In this document: positions 23,901-30,053 of the stretch, one piece after another
Numbering within the stretch: the first letter of the stretch is position 1
How the letters are laid out: every line of letters starts with the position of its first letter
Assembly: GCA_003228685.1 (NCBI GenBank)
Contig: QIFC01000022.1
Coordinates: forward strand, 1-40,612
DNA length: 40,612 bases
Direction of reading: 5' to 3'
Source of the DNA: Chloroflexota bacterium
GTDB lineage: Bacteria > Chloroflexota > Dehalococcoidia > DSTF01 > RBG-16-68-14
Made by a program: the position numbers and the translations under genes
The notes under the pieces: model-generated
Database searches by the model: none
What the model was told of the DNA's origin: nothing
What the model saw: the letters and a program-made list of their open reading frames with translations, nothing else

Positions 23901-24666
23901 TCAAGTAGAACTCCGCATTCTTGCGTCGCTGCTGCTCGGAGGCGTCCAGCGTCATCCGATGGCGGACGGCGACCAGTACGTCCTGCAGCCGATGCCGCGC
24001 CTGCTCGTGGTAGTGGACGTTGTTCGTCGCGACGACCGGCAGGTCCAGCTCTCGCGCCAGTTCGACGAGCGCGCGGTTGCGCGGCCGGTCTCCGAAGACC
24101 AGGTTCTGCTGCAGCTCGATAAAGAAGCAGTCTCGGTCGAACAGCTCCAGGTAGCGTTGTACGGCCGCGCGGGCGCCGGCTCTGTCGTGGGAGGCGAGCC
24201 GGGGTACTTCGCCATCGCGGCAGCCCGAGAGCGCGATCAGGCCCTCCGTGTGTCCTTCGAGCGCTGCGGGATCGAGCGCCGGCTCGCCTCGCGGGCTCTC
24301 CAAGTGCGCGATCGAGAGCAGCCGGCTCAGGTTCGCATAGCCACGTGGCGTCTCCGCGAGCAGCGTGAGGTGGTGGGTGGGGCTTGTAGGGGTGCTCGGC
24401 TGAGCGCCTTGGGCGACCGGATGGTCGCCCCTACGGCCAGCATCATCGCTCTTCAGCGTAACTTCCGCGCCGATGATTGGCTGCACGTCCCACTCCTTGG
24501 CGGTCTGCGCGAACTCCATTGCGCCGGCTAGGCCGTTGTGGTCGGTGAGCGCCAGTGCGGAGTAGCCCAGCTTGCGCGCCTGCAGCACCAGCTCCAACGG
24601 CGTCGATGCGCCCTCCCGGAACGAGAAGCAGGAGTGGCAGTGTAGCTCTACGTACGGCTGTTTCAT
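20998..24666 (-). CDS. dnaE2: Error-prone DNA polymerase III alpha subunit DnaE2 (ImuC) with in-frame repeat insertions
   Basis: A 1222-aa C-family polymerase. The PHP domain begins YVELHCHSCFSFREGAS; the polymerase active site is in VPDIDLDFARE; the OB domain 'VSVAGFVAVRQAPQTAKGFVFHTLEDRYG' is near the end. With the linked imuB and DUF6504 genes this marks it as DnaE2, the mutagenic translesion polymerase of the ImuABC mutasome, not the replicative DnaE. DnaE2 is usually somewhat over 1000 residues; the excess comes from low-similarity segments encoded by repeat elements, at about 24386-24434, 23698-23808, 21661-21897 and 21335-21360. All keep the frame, and core motifs are intact, so it is probably functional. 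The promoter region holds a TAGTAT on the minus strand; no LexA box is seen here. Confidence 0.92.
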   Translation of the reverse strand: MKQPYVELHCHSCFSFREGASTPLELVLQARKLGYSALALTDHNGLAGAMEFAQTAKEWDVQPIIGAEVTLKSDDAGRRGDHPVAQGAQPSTPTSPTHHLTLLAETPRGYANLSRLLSIAHLESPRGEPALDPAALEGHTEGLIALSGCRDGEVPRLASHDRAGARAAVQRYLELFDRDCFFIELQQNLVFGDRPRNRALVELARELDLPVVATNNVHYHEQARHRLQDVLVAVRHRMTLDASEQQRRKNAEFYLKSPEQMAELFSELPEALANTLAIAERCVPDALPHPMSAQSTNGDPQIAPLPRTGEGKAPPTGGAGVREKPASNPSPAQVRLANPISSPEHQQGFDLTRDLTYQFPDFDAPPGKTADEFLEEVCMASARELYGWAAPGAEERIKHELRLIESAGQAGFFLRNWELMRYAHDNDLPARGRGSSVGSLVCYLLGLSGIDPVKYDLFVGRFLNEARQKEDVPDIDLDFAREARERMFEHVFETYGTEHAALVANVIQYRYPMAIRDVGKALGLPEADIDKLAKRMRGRFARSLDEEMRSLPEFRGRMNAPVWQEFARLVEELRGKPRHLSQHSGGVIISSTPIVEQVPVQPSAMDGRYICQWDKDSVADAGFIKMDFLGYPSLGHLYHSLSLIEERHGRRIDPVRIPLDDPEVYKMIRSGDILGIVQIQSRAQLQAILRLEINSIEDLVIQVALIRPGPIQGGAVNPYIARCQGIEPVTYDHACLEPVLSETKGVIIFQEQVLEVAMAVAGFTAGQAETLRRAMSRKRSREEMEKLHEAFLEGARDTGKVDEAMAQRIYEKILAFAEFGFPKSHAAAMAETAGKLAWVKRYYPLEFYCSWLNEWPFGFYSPGVITNEAHRNGIETLSVDANRSRAACTIESLPAGDEAIRLGFRYVKSIGEAWLARLDEVADRHSESFASAQDKLREESGPSPTTVDVDGSDPSLTLRVTEANGDAEQRVKETAAPYASSSSPTTVEFEGSDPSLALRVTEERTGPYSSLWDFWQRTQLPREPIERLIRLGAFAWTGLHERQLLWQLGLFYRPLSGQIPLELPYNADMVPLREMSDGERVREDIGLTEGAIATRGHIMDLAGPSAGSGHGLHEGLTPSHIVHQMKEGAKVSVAGFVAVRQAPQTAKGFVFHTLEDRYGLINIITKPNLVQRYKQLVAEAGALIVHGHIERQERAINVVTERMEPLPLQGARVPSERTHNFG
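21335..21360. repeat. Short dispersed repeat inside dnaE2 (TCCTGAGCCTGCCGAAGGG type)
   Basis: The sequence TCCTGAGCCTGCCGAAGGG belongs to a common family of short intergenic repeats. Here it encodes GPSAGSGHG within the C-terminal part of DnaE2, at a point where the polymerase family has no such segment. Confidence 0.5.
21661..21897. repeat. Two direct copies of a dispersed repeat inside dnaE2 (120-bp period)
   Basis: About 69 bp starting GTCACCCTGAGCG and ending TGTTGTCGGCGAGG is present at 21661-21729 and again at 21781-21849, exactly 120 bp (40 codons) apart, with few differences. A related piece, CTTGAGCGGAAGCGAAGGA, follows at about 21872-21890. They encode two 'SPTTV-GSDPSL-LRVTE' segments in DnaE2 and keep the frame. 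Confidence 0.8.
23698..23808. repeat. Palindromic repeat element inserted in frame in dnaE2
   Basis: Outer 12-bp arms CTCCCTCACCCC (23698-23709) and GGGGTGAGGGAG (23797-23808) enclose an inner hairpin CCCCTCTCCCG (23734-23744) with CGGGAGAGGGG (23749-23759), loop TTCG. The encoded peptide 'IAPLPRTGEGKAPPTGGAGVRE' is typical of translated intergenic repeats of this kind and lies between the PHP and polymerase regions. Confidence 0.8.
24386..24434. repeat. REP-like palindrome inside dnaE2
   Basis: Outer arms GTAGGGG (24386-24392) and CCCCTAC (24428-24434) enclose a hairpin GGGCGACC (24411-24418) with GGTCGCCC (24423-24430). The encoded segment, around GDHPVAQGAQ, interrupts the PHP domain just before HHLTLLAETPRGYANL. 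A related GTAGGGG...CCCCTAC palindrome lies between the scaffold and capsid genes at 32202-32234. Confidence 0.6.
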
Positions 24667-24731
24667 CTAGCCCAGCTGCGAGATTCTTCGTATACTATTG
24701 CTCTCGACCGCGTTTTACAGTGGAGGCTCGG

Positions 24732-25235
24732 ATGCCTAACCCCTGGGCTGGGTCCAAGTTCTACGCCAGGCTCGGCAACATATTCACCCGCCCTTTGTGG
24801 AGCATCCGGCCAGCCCCTCCTGGGTTTGGCATTCTTACGACCATCGGTTGCAGAAGTGGGAAGCTTCGCCGCCAGTCTGTTCGCGCCATCCGTCAAGGCA
24901 ATGTAGTCTATGTGGTCGCCATGATGGGCGAAAAGGCAGCATGGCTCAAGAACATCCGCGCCAACCCTAAGGTCACTGTCAGACTGGGCAAGGAAACCCT
25001 CCAGGGCAGCGCGTGGGAGATCAGTGATTCCTTCGAGATGCAGCGAGCGATGGAGGTCTATACAGACACTGTCGTCTTCGCTGACTATCTTGACTACATC
25101 GTTTATCATTGGGGTCTGCCAACACGTTTGAAGATCGTGCGAGCGCACCGACAGTGGTTCGAAGAGGGCATCCCACTTATCATCCAGGTTGAATCCAGTA
25201 AAGCAGCGATCACGCAAGCCGATACAGCTGCTTGA
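24732..25235 (+). CDS. Deazaflavin (F420)-dependent nitroreductase-family protein
   Basis: A 167-aa protein of the split-barrel F420-binding family (Ddn-like). Visible marks are 'ILTTIGCRSGKLRRQSVRAI', then 'NVVYVVAMMGEKAAWLKNIRANPKVTVRL', which is the usual cofactor-binding strand and helix. These enzymes use F420H2 to reduce quinones or other small acceptors. ATG 24732 has GGAGG ten bases upstream and a TATACT -10 further up, shared back-to-back with dnaE2. It lies on the opposite strand between dnaE2 and a decayed dnaE/DUF6504 fragment, so it may be part of an insertion that split the mutasome locus. Confidence 0.88.
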   Translation: MPNPWAGSKFYARLGNIFTRPLWSIRPAPPGFGILTTIGCRSGKLRRQSVRAIRQGNVVYVVAMMGEKAAWLKNIRANPKVTVRLGKETLQGSAWEISDSFEMQRAMEVYTDTVVFADYLDYIVYHWGLPTRLKIVRAHRQWFEEGIPLIIQVESSKAAITQADTAA

Positions 25236-25284
25236 CCATCGCCCCCTTACCGGCGGCTCCATGCAGTACCTGTCGCCAGCCGTA

Positions 25285-25478
25285 CTCACCCATAGCTGCT
25301 CGTGCCACTCCTTCCTGGCGTGATCGCGGTAGGCTTCGACGTCCACCAGCGGTCCTCCGTTCGGTAGCGGTCTAGCACGTCGACAACAGTTCGCCCGTCG
25401 CGGTTCCGTAACAGCGGCGTGGAGGCCCTCCCGGAACGAGAAGCAGGAGTGGCAGTGCAGCTCTACGTACTCGGCCAT
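25285..25478 (-). pseudogene. Decayed copy of the dnaE2 5' end joined to a DUF6504 remnant
   Basis: Reading the minus strand from 25478, the first 18 codons, MAEYVELHCHSCFSFREG, match the beginning of DnaE2 (24666) closely in DNA and protein. The sequence then jumps to text homologous to the DUF6504 gene at 26776-26994: 'CGACAACAG-TCGCC-GTCGCGGTT' and 'CACTCCT-CTG-CGTGATCGCGGTAG' match, with an internal gap of about 60 bp and a frame change. The order dnaE-start then DUF6504 is not that of the intact genes, so this is a scar of duplication and deletion. It is not expected to make a functional protein. The 353-bp gene-poor stretch 25236-25588 consists of this scar plus the VapBC promoter. Confidence 0.75.
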
Positions 25479-25508
25479 AGAGGCTTGCCACGCTGACTAT
25501 CTGACGGG

Positions 25509-25570
25509 TATACTAAATCTAGAAACGTAGGCATAAAACTCAAAAAAGTAGATACGAAAATAGAAACGTA
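25509..25570 (+). promoter_or_regulatory. AT-rich promoter with repeated TAGAAACGTA boxes before vapB
   Basis: TAGAAACGTA occurs at 25520-25529 and 25561-25570, with a variant TAGATACGAA at 25549-25558. A TATACT -10 candidate is at 25509-25514, and AAAGGAAAG precedes the ATG at 25589. Repeated boxes fit autoregulation by the AbrB-type antitoxin. The AT content is clearly above that of the surroundings. Confidence 0.45.
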
Positions 25571-25588
25571 TATATAAAGGAAAGAATC

Positions 25589-25852
25589 ATGGCTATGGCG
25601 ACTGTTTCCGGGAAGGGCTGGATCGTTATCCCGAAGGAAGTGCGCGAGCGATTTGGCCTAAAGAAGGGCGACAAGGTGCACATCATCGATGACTACGGGA
25701 GCATCATGATCGTCCCGGTCTCCAAGGACCCGATCGCCGAGGGATACGGGATGCTCAAAGGCGGTACAGGTACCGAGGGGTTGTTGGCAGATCGGCGCTG
25801 GGAGCTGGAGAAAGAAGAGCGCGGCCTACCGCCGCCCTTGTCTGAGCGGTGA
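25589..25852 (+). CDS. vapB: AbrB/SpoVT-type antitoxin (VapB-like)
   Basis: An 87-aa protein with an N-terminal swapped-hairpin AbrB domain: 'VSGKGWIVIPKEVRERFGLKKGDKVHII' is the diagnostic run. The C-terminal half is charged and would wrap and inhibit the toxin. It overlaps the next gene by four bases (GTGA), as usual for toxin-antitoxin pairs. AbrB-type antitoxins bind their own promoter; repeated TAGAAACGTA boxes are present upstream. The pair is inserted between mutasome genes. Confidence 0.9.
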   Translation: MAMATVSGKGWIVIPKEVRERFGLKKGDKVHIIDDYGSIMIVPVSKDPIAEGYGMLKGGTGTEGLLADRRWELEKEERGLPPPLSER

Positions 25853-26259
25853 CCGACCGGTCCACGTACGTACTGGATAGCTTCGCATTGCTCGCGTTCT
25901 TTCGAGCGGAGACCGGCGGACCTCATGTGCGATCGCTGCTGACCGACACAACGACTCAAACCGCTATTGCCACAGTGAACCTCGGCGAAGTAGCCTATCG
26001 GACCGAGCGAGAGTTTGGCTTTGAGCGAGTCCAGGATGTGTTGGGGAGGGTCATTGAGTTTCAGATCGATGTGGTGGATGTCGATCGCCCGCTCGCTCTG
26101 GTGGCCGCCCGCCACAAAGCCATCTACAAAATGTCGTACGCCGACTGCATCGCGACGGCGCTGGCGCAGCGGTTGGGGGGCCGACTCGTTACCGGCGACC
26201 TCGATTTCAAACTGGTCGAGCACCTGGTGGACGTCGAGTGGCTTGCTCAGGATACGTAG
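25849..26259 (+). CDS. vapC: PIN-domain ribonuclease toxin (VapC-like)
   Basis: A 136-aa PIN-domain protein with the acidic Mg-binding residues in place: Asp10 in YVLDSFALLAFF, Glu in TVNLGEVAY, Asp in SYADCIATA and Asp in TGDLDF. PIN toxins cleave RNA, often tRNA or rRNA loops, when the antitoxin is degraded. The GTG start overlaps the antitoxin's TGA. The catalytic set looks complete, so the module is probably active. Confidence 0.92.
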   Translation: MTDRSTYVLDSFALLAFFRAETGGPHVRSLLTDTTTQTAIATVNLGEVAYRTEREFGFERVQDVLGRVIEFQIDVVDVDRPLALVAARHKAIYKMSYADCIATALAQRLGGRLVTGDLDFKLVEHLVDVEWLAQDT

Positions 26260-26312
26260 CGTCGCGGCTGTATTATCCATGGCAGCTGTTGTAGGATGGT
26301 TGTCGATCACCA

Positions 26313-26765
26313 ATGAAGTGGACGCATCGCTTTCGCATTGACGCGCCGGTAGAGGCCCTCTACGAGAACGGCTTCGCGCCGGATCGTTGGTTCAGCTTCT
26401 ACAAGGCCTACCGTGGCCTCGACTCTGTAGACGATCACTGGCCAGAGGAAGGATCGTCCATTGCTGTTCGCTACGCTCTTCTCGGTCCCTTGACCGTGCA
26501 GGTGAAGCAGACCGTCGTCGAGCACCAGCGCGGCCGCCTGCTGCGCATGCGCGAGGAGGCGGTCGGCGGCCTCTGGATCGACCGTATTGCCTTTGAGTTC
26601 GCGCCTGAGAATGGCGCCACAGACGTCACGCTGCGCTTGGATCCAACATCCCGTTGGTTTTGGGGACTGCCATTGGTGGCGTTGCTCTGGGTGCTCGGCG
26701 CGTTCATGACGCCGTCCGCGATGCAGCGCTTTCGAGCGATGGTCGAAAACGCCAGCGCCACGTAA
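26313..26765 (+). CDS. SRPBCC-family protein with C-terminal membrane segment
   Basis: A 150-aa protein. Residues 1-115 have the START/Bet v1-like (SRPBCC) pattern, opening with KWTHRFRIDAPVEALYE and closing with a strand rich in 'VTLRLDPTSRW'. A single hydrophobic span, 'LPLVALLWVLGAFM', follows near the C-terminus, so it may be membrane-attached with the ligand-binding domain in the cytoplasm. Ligand unknown. It stands between the VapBC pair and the convergent DUF6504 gene, 10 bp from the latter. Confidence 0.75.
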   Translation: MKWTHRFRIDAPVEALYENGFAPDRWFSFYKAYRGLDSVDDHWPEEGSSIAVRYALLGPLTVQVKQTVVEHQRGRLLRMREEAVGGLWIDRIAFEFAPENGATDVTLRLDPTSRWFWGLPLVALLWVLGAFMTPSAMQRFRAMVENASAT

Positions 26766-26775
26766 CGGCTGCTTC

Positions 26776-26994
26776 TTATCCATAGCGCTGCTCGTACCAC
26801 TCCTCTCTGACGTGATCGCGGTAGACCGTCGCGATGCGGCCGTCCTCCAGCAGCAGTTCGTAGTAGGTGCGCGAGACCGGTTCCGACATCCACCAGCGGT
26901 CCTCCGTCCGGTAACAGTCCAGCACGTCGACAACAGATCGCCAGTCGCGGTTGCGTAGCAGCGCGTCCGGGGCGCCGTTCGCGCTCGCGCGCAC
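26776..26994 (-). CDS. DUF6504 family protein of the mutasome locus
   Basis: A 72-aa protein starting at a GTG. 'DVLDCYRTEDRWWMSEPVSRTYYELLLEDGRIATVYRD' is the characteristic part of the small DUF6504-type proteins often encoded beside imuB and dnaE2. It starts 20 bp after imuB on the same strand, so it is co-transcribed with imuB under the SOS promoter. Biochemical role unknown. A decayed copy of this gene lies at 25285-25478. Confidence 0.78.
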   Translation of the reverse strand: MRASANGAPDALLRNRDWRSVVDVLDCYRTEDRWWMSEPVSRTYYELLLEDGRIATVYRDHVREEWYEQRYG

Positions 26995-27014
26995 CTCGAC
27001 GGATCGAGGCGTGT

Positions 27015-28178
27015 TTAGGCGTCGTAGGGTACGAGCACGCTCCGCTCCTCGGGATGTCGTGAGTATGGGTCCACCTCCTCAACGCGCCAGATCATCGGCC
27101 GGCCATAGCGGGCCTGGAGCTGGCGGATCGCCTCCGCGATCTGGTTCAGGTTCTTCGTGTCGGCGAAGAGCTTCGTCTGTTTCGCCGTCTCCCGCCCGAT
27201 GCCCGTCAGGCTGATTGCGACCGTATCGACGGCTTGCGGCAACTCCAGCAGTGAGAGCCGGGTCTTGATGACGAGCATGATCAGCCGTTCGTCGCCCGTC
27301 GGTTCGCGGAACGTCTCCAGCTTCTCCCAGACGATGCGTTCGTCCGCCAGGATCTGGATGTGCATCCTCCGCGCCGTGCGGCCACGTAGCCGCCGCACCA
27401 GCCGCCTCAGGAGCTGCTTGCTCGCCATCACCAACGCCTCCGATACCGCCACCGGCGCATCGAAACTCAGCCGCTCGCGCAGGACCTCCTCGCGCTTGCG
27501 CGGCCGCAGCGCGTCGCGGTCGACGCCGTTCGCCAGCTCCCAGAGCCGGTCGCTGCGGAACTGCGCCTCGACCGCCGTCTGTGGCAGCGCGGCGATGTCG
27601 CCCAGCGTGGTTAACGCGAGCAGGTCGATGCGCTGGAGCATCTCCAGTTCGACCGGCAGGAACACGACCGGCTTGTCGCGCAGAAACTCCTGCTCGCGGC
27701 CCGACGGCACGATGCCGGCGTCGCCCGGCTCGGTCATCGACGCCGCCACCCACGAAACGAATTTGCCCTCCGCGACGCCGGCGGACGCGAGCAGCCCTGT
27801 CGCCTGACGGACCGTTTCGATGAGCGAGCCCGCCAATGCAAACGTGTTCTCGTAGTGGCCCTCCAGGCCGCCCACGTCGGCGTAGGCGGCGCCCGCTTCA
27901 GCCTCCTCGACCTGCGGGCTGACCTCCTCGATGGCGTCGAGCAGCGCCTCCGCGACGTCTCGATACAGTGAGTGGTTGGCCTGTGCGAAGACGGCGCTGG
28001 GGCAGAGCGCCTTCGCCTCTCGCAGCGGCAGCCCGCGCCGGACGCCCGCAGCCTCCGGCGACGCGTCGATCACGCCGCCGCGGTCGTAGACCACCAGCGG
28101 CTGCTCCTCCAGTTGGACGTTTGCCCGACGCTCGACAGCGACGGTGAAGCAGGGGATGCGGACACAGGCGATGCGCAT
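27015..28178 (-). CDS. imuB: ImuB-type Y-family DNA polymerase homolog
   Basis: A 387-aa DinB/ImuB-type protein. The N-terminal 'RIACVRIPCFTVAVE' replaces the usual 'ID-D-CFFA-VE' strand, and the second catalytic acidic pair is also altered in 'AAYADVGGLEG'; loss of catalytic acids is known for ImuB, which acts as a scaffold linking DnaE2 and the sliding clamp. Palm, thumb ('LTTLGDIAALPQTAVEAQF') and little-finger regions can be followed; the C-terminus is shorter than in many proteobacterial ImuBs. The start is ATG 28178. A promoter with an embedded LexA-type box lies 60-90 bp upstream. No imuA-like gene is visible. Confidence 0.88.
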   Translation of the reverse strand: MRIACVRIPCFTVAVERRANVQLEEQPLVVYDRGGVIDASPEAAGVRRGLPLREAKALCPSAVFAQANHSLYRDVAEALLDAIEEVSPQVEEAEAGAAYADVGGLEGHYENTFALAGSLIETVRQATGLLASAGVAEGKFVSWVAASMTEPGDAGIVPSGREQEFLRDKPVVFLPVELEMLQRIDLLALTTLGDIAALPQTAVEAQFRSDRLWELANGVDRDALRPRKREEVLRERLSFDAPVAVSEALVMASKQLLRRLVRRLRGRTARRMHIQILADERIVWEKLETFREPTGDERLIMLVIKTRLSLLELPQAVDTVAISLTGIGRETAKQTKLFADTKNLNQIAEAIRQLQARYGRPMIWRVEEVDPYSRHPEERSVLVPYDA

Positions 28179-28238
28179 CTTAGCCCCTTCGGGTAGGCCT
28201 TCATGTGAAAGGCTCGCTCTGTACGGGGTAACTGCAAG

Positions 28239-28266
28239 GGTATAGAACGGACGTTCTAGTTGTCAA
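28239..28266 (-). promoter_or_regulatory. imuB promoter with LexA (SOS) box between -35 and -10
   Basis: On the minus strand: TTGACA (28261-28266), a 16-bp spacer, TATACC (28239-28244). The spacer holds GAACGTCCGTTC (28245-28256), a GAAC-N4-GTTC palindrome as in Gram-positive-type LexA boxes; flanking bases extend it to AGAAC...GTTCT. LexA bound here would block RNA polymerase, making imuB-DUF6504 DNA-damage-inducible. Confidence 0.75.
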
Positions 28267-28380
28267 GTGAGGTTAACTAGGAACAGGAGCACTCAGGCGT
28301 TTCCAGCTGGCGTCGTGGATCGTTACATAACGCTATACTGCTGGGACACTCGGGAGTTCGACTGGATCAAGGGTGGCCCT

Positions 28381-29982
28381 ATGCGAGTGATCGGAGCCGT
28401 GGTGCTGCTCTCTTTGGTGGCGGGGATGCTGGCGGGTGAGAGCGAGACAGGGGAGACCGCAATCGCGGGTACCAGCCTGCTGAGATATCCGTACGTTCAA
28501 CAGGTGACGACGACGTCCGCGATCATCACCTGGACCACCGCGGCGGACGGGGCGAGTTTCGTTCGTTATGGAGTGGAGGGCCCGGCTACCAGCGTTCCGG
28601 CGACCTCAGAGTTCTTCGTTGAGCCAGCGATTCCAAACGAAGAATCGCGTAGCTACTTCGTCCATGTGGCTGAGTTGCGGGAGTTAGCTCCCGGGACCAC
28701 GTATGAGTACACGATCGAGACGGCCGGAGAAGAACTCACCTCCGGTCACGGCCTCTCGTTTAGGACTGATAGCGGGCCGGCTGAGGCGGATCTGTCGTTT
28801 CTCGTGTTCGGGGACAGCGGAGATGGAGGCAACGGTCAGCGCAGCCTCAGACGCGTGATGGAGGACCGGGAGTTCGACCTTGCGCTCCACACCGGCGACC
28901 TGGCATACACGGCTGGTACGTATCAGCAGCTCGAAGATTACTTCTTCGCAGTGTATAGGGAGATCGCGAGTCGCATCCCGTTCTATCCGTCGTTGGGCAA
29001 CCATGATTATCAAACGCTGGACGCCCAACCATACCTGGATGCCTTTCGCCTTCCAGAAAACGCAACCGTAGCTGAGAACCTTGAGCGGTACTATTCCTTC
29101 GATTACGGTCCGGCGCACTTCGTCGCGCTCGATACGGAGATATGGGCAGGATTTCAGGGCGGCGTAGCGGCAGTGGATGAGATGGCCGCGTGGCTAGAGG
29201 AAGATCTAGCATCCACCGACCAGAGTTGGACGTTCGTCTACTTCCACCGGCCAGCGTACAGCTCAAGCGATATTCCAGTGGCCCTCGACATTCAACGAGT
29301 CATGCCGGTTCTAGAGCAGGCCGGCGTGGACATGATCTTCGCAGGCCATGACCATCTCTATGCCAGGACGCTTCCGATCAAAGAGGGCACGCCCGAGGTG
29401 ATCGGTGAAGGTGGGATCGTGCGTGTCACCACCGGAGGTGGCGGAGGGGGTAAGCACTTCTGCGAGCCCCGATCGTACACCGCCACCTGCCTGCGGGAGT
29501 TTCATTTCCTCGATGTTGAGATCATCGACGCCTGCCGGCTGAATTTCGATGTCGTCGGCCTTGGAGACGTTGCATACGACCACTTCGAGCTGGACCGCTG
29601 CGATCCGGACAGCGATAGCGACGGCCTAACGGACGCGGAAGAAGCCTTGCATGCGACCGACCCGCTGGACGTAGATAGCGACGGCGATGGCTTCTCTGAC
29701 GGCGCGGAAGTGGAGGCAGGCTCTGATCCCACGGATCCGCTCAGCGGACCTGCGCCCACCCCGACGCCAACCGCTCTCCCGTTGCTGCTGCTGGCAGGCG
29801 ATGCGAACTGTAGCGGAGTCGTCGATAGCATCGACGCGGCGCTGATCCTCCAGGCAAGCGCTCAGTTAGTTGACTCCGTGCCATGCCCGCTGAACGCGGA
29901 CGTCAACGCGTCTGGCGCCATTGACAGCGTCGACGCGGCGATCGTTCTCCAGGCGGTCGCCGGGCTGATCATGCTTTCGTGA
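28381..29982 (+). CDS. Secreted purple-acid-phosphatase-like metallophosphoesterase with dockerin
   Basis: A 533-aa exported enzyme; ATG 28381 gives a signal peptide (VIGAVVLLSLVAGMLAG). Order of domains: a fibronectin-III-like purple acid phosphatase N-domain ('RYPYVQQVTTTSAIITW', 'YEYTIET'), a calcineurin-type phosphoesterase domain with VFGDSGDGG, HTGDLAY, LGNHDYQ, FHRPAY and FAGHDHLYAR (dinuclear metal ligands complete), then Ca-binding thrombospondin-3-like repeats ('DSDSDGLTDAEE', 'DSDGDGFSDGAEVEAGSDPTDP'), a TPTPT linker and a dockerin-like pair ('GDANCSGVVDSIDAALILQ', 'ADVNASGAIDSVDAAIVLQ'). It probably releases phosphate from extracellular esters. The dockerin matches those of the two proteins at 14688-18613. 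Confidence 0.9.
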   Translation: MRVIGAVVLLSLVAGMLAGESETGETAIAGTSLLRYPYVQQVTTTSAIITWTTAADGASFVRYGVEGPATSVPATSEFFVEPAIPNEESRSYFVHVAELRELAPGTTYEYTIETAGEELTSGHGLSFRTDSGPAEADLSFLVFGDSGDGGNGQRSLRRVMEDREFDLALHTGDLAYTAGTYQQLEDYFFAVYREIASRIPFYPSLGNHDYQTLDAQPYLDAFRLPENATVAENLERYYSFDYGPAHFVALDTEIWAGFQGGVAAVDEMAAWLEEDLASTDQSWTFVYFHRPAYSSSDIPVALDIQRVMPVLEQAGVDMIFAGHDHLYARTLPIKEGTPEVIGEGGIVRVTTGGGGGGKHFCEPRSYTATCLREFHFLDVEIIDACRLNFDVVGLGDVAYDHFELDRCDPDSDSDGLTDAEEALHATDPLDVDSDGDGFSDGAEVEAGSDPTDPLSGPAPTPTPTALPLLLLAGDANCSGVVDSIDAALILQASAQLVDSVPCPLNADVNASGAIDSVDAAIVLQAVAGLIMLS

Positions 29983-30029
29983 AACAGCAAAGACGGCGCC
30001 TTTAGTTCTTTAGTTAACGAGGGGAGGGT

Positions 30030-30053
30030 CTAGGAAGGCTCCAGCCTTCCTAG
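30030..30053. terminator. Hairpin between convergent genes
   Basis: CTAGGAAGGCT (30030-30040) pairs with AGCCTTCCTAG (30043-30053). It lies after the phosphatase gene and overlaps the stop codon of the convergent HTH-HEAT gene, so it may end both transcripts. Confidence 0.55.

Noticed and set aside
21661-24434. Inteins or introns in dnaE2
   Set aside because: The extra segments are only tens of residues long, match repeat elements, and show no splicing motifs.
24663-25478. A 271-aa minus-strand protein beginning like DnaE
   Set aside because: Only the first 18 codons are DnaE-like; the rest is a frame-shifted DUF6504 remnant and then the antisense of the F420-type gene.
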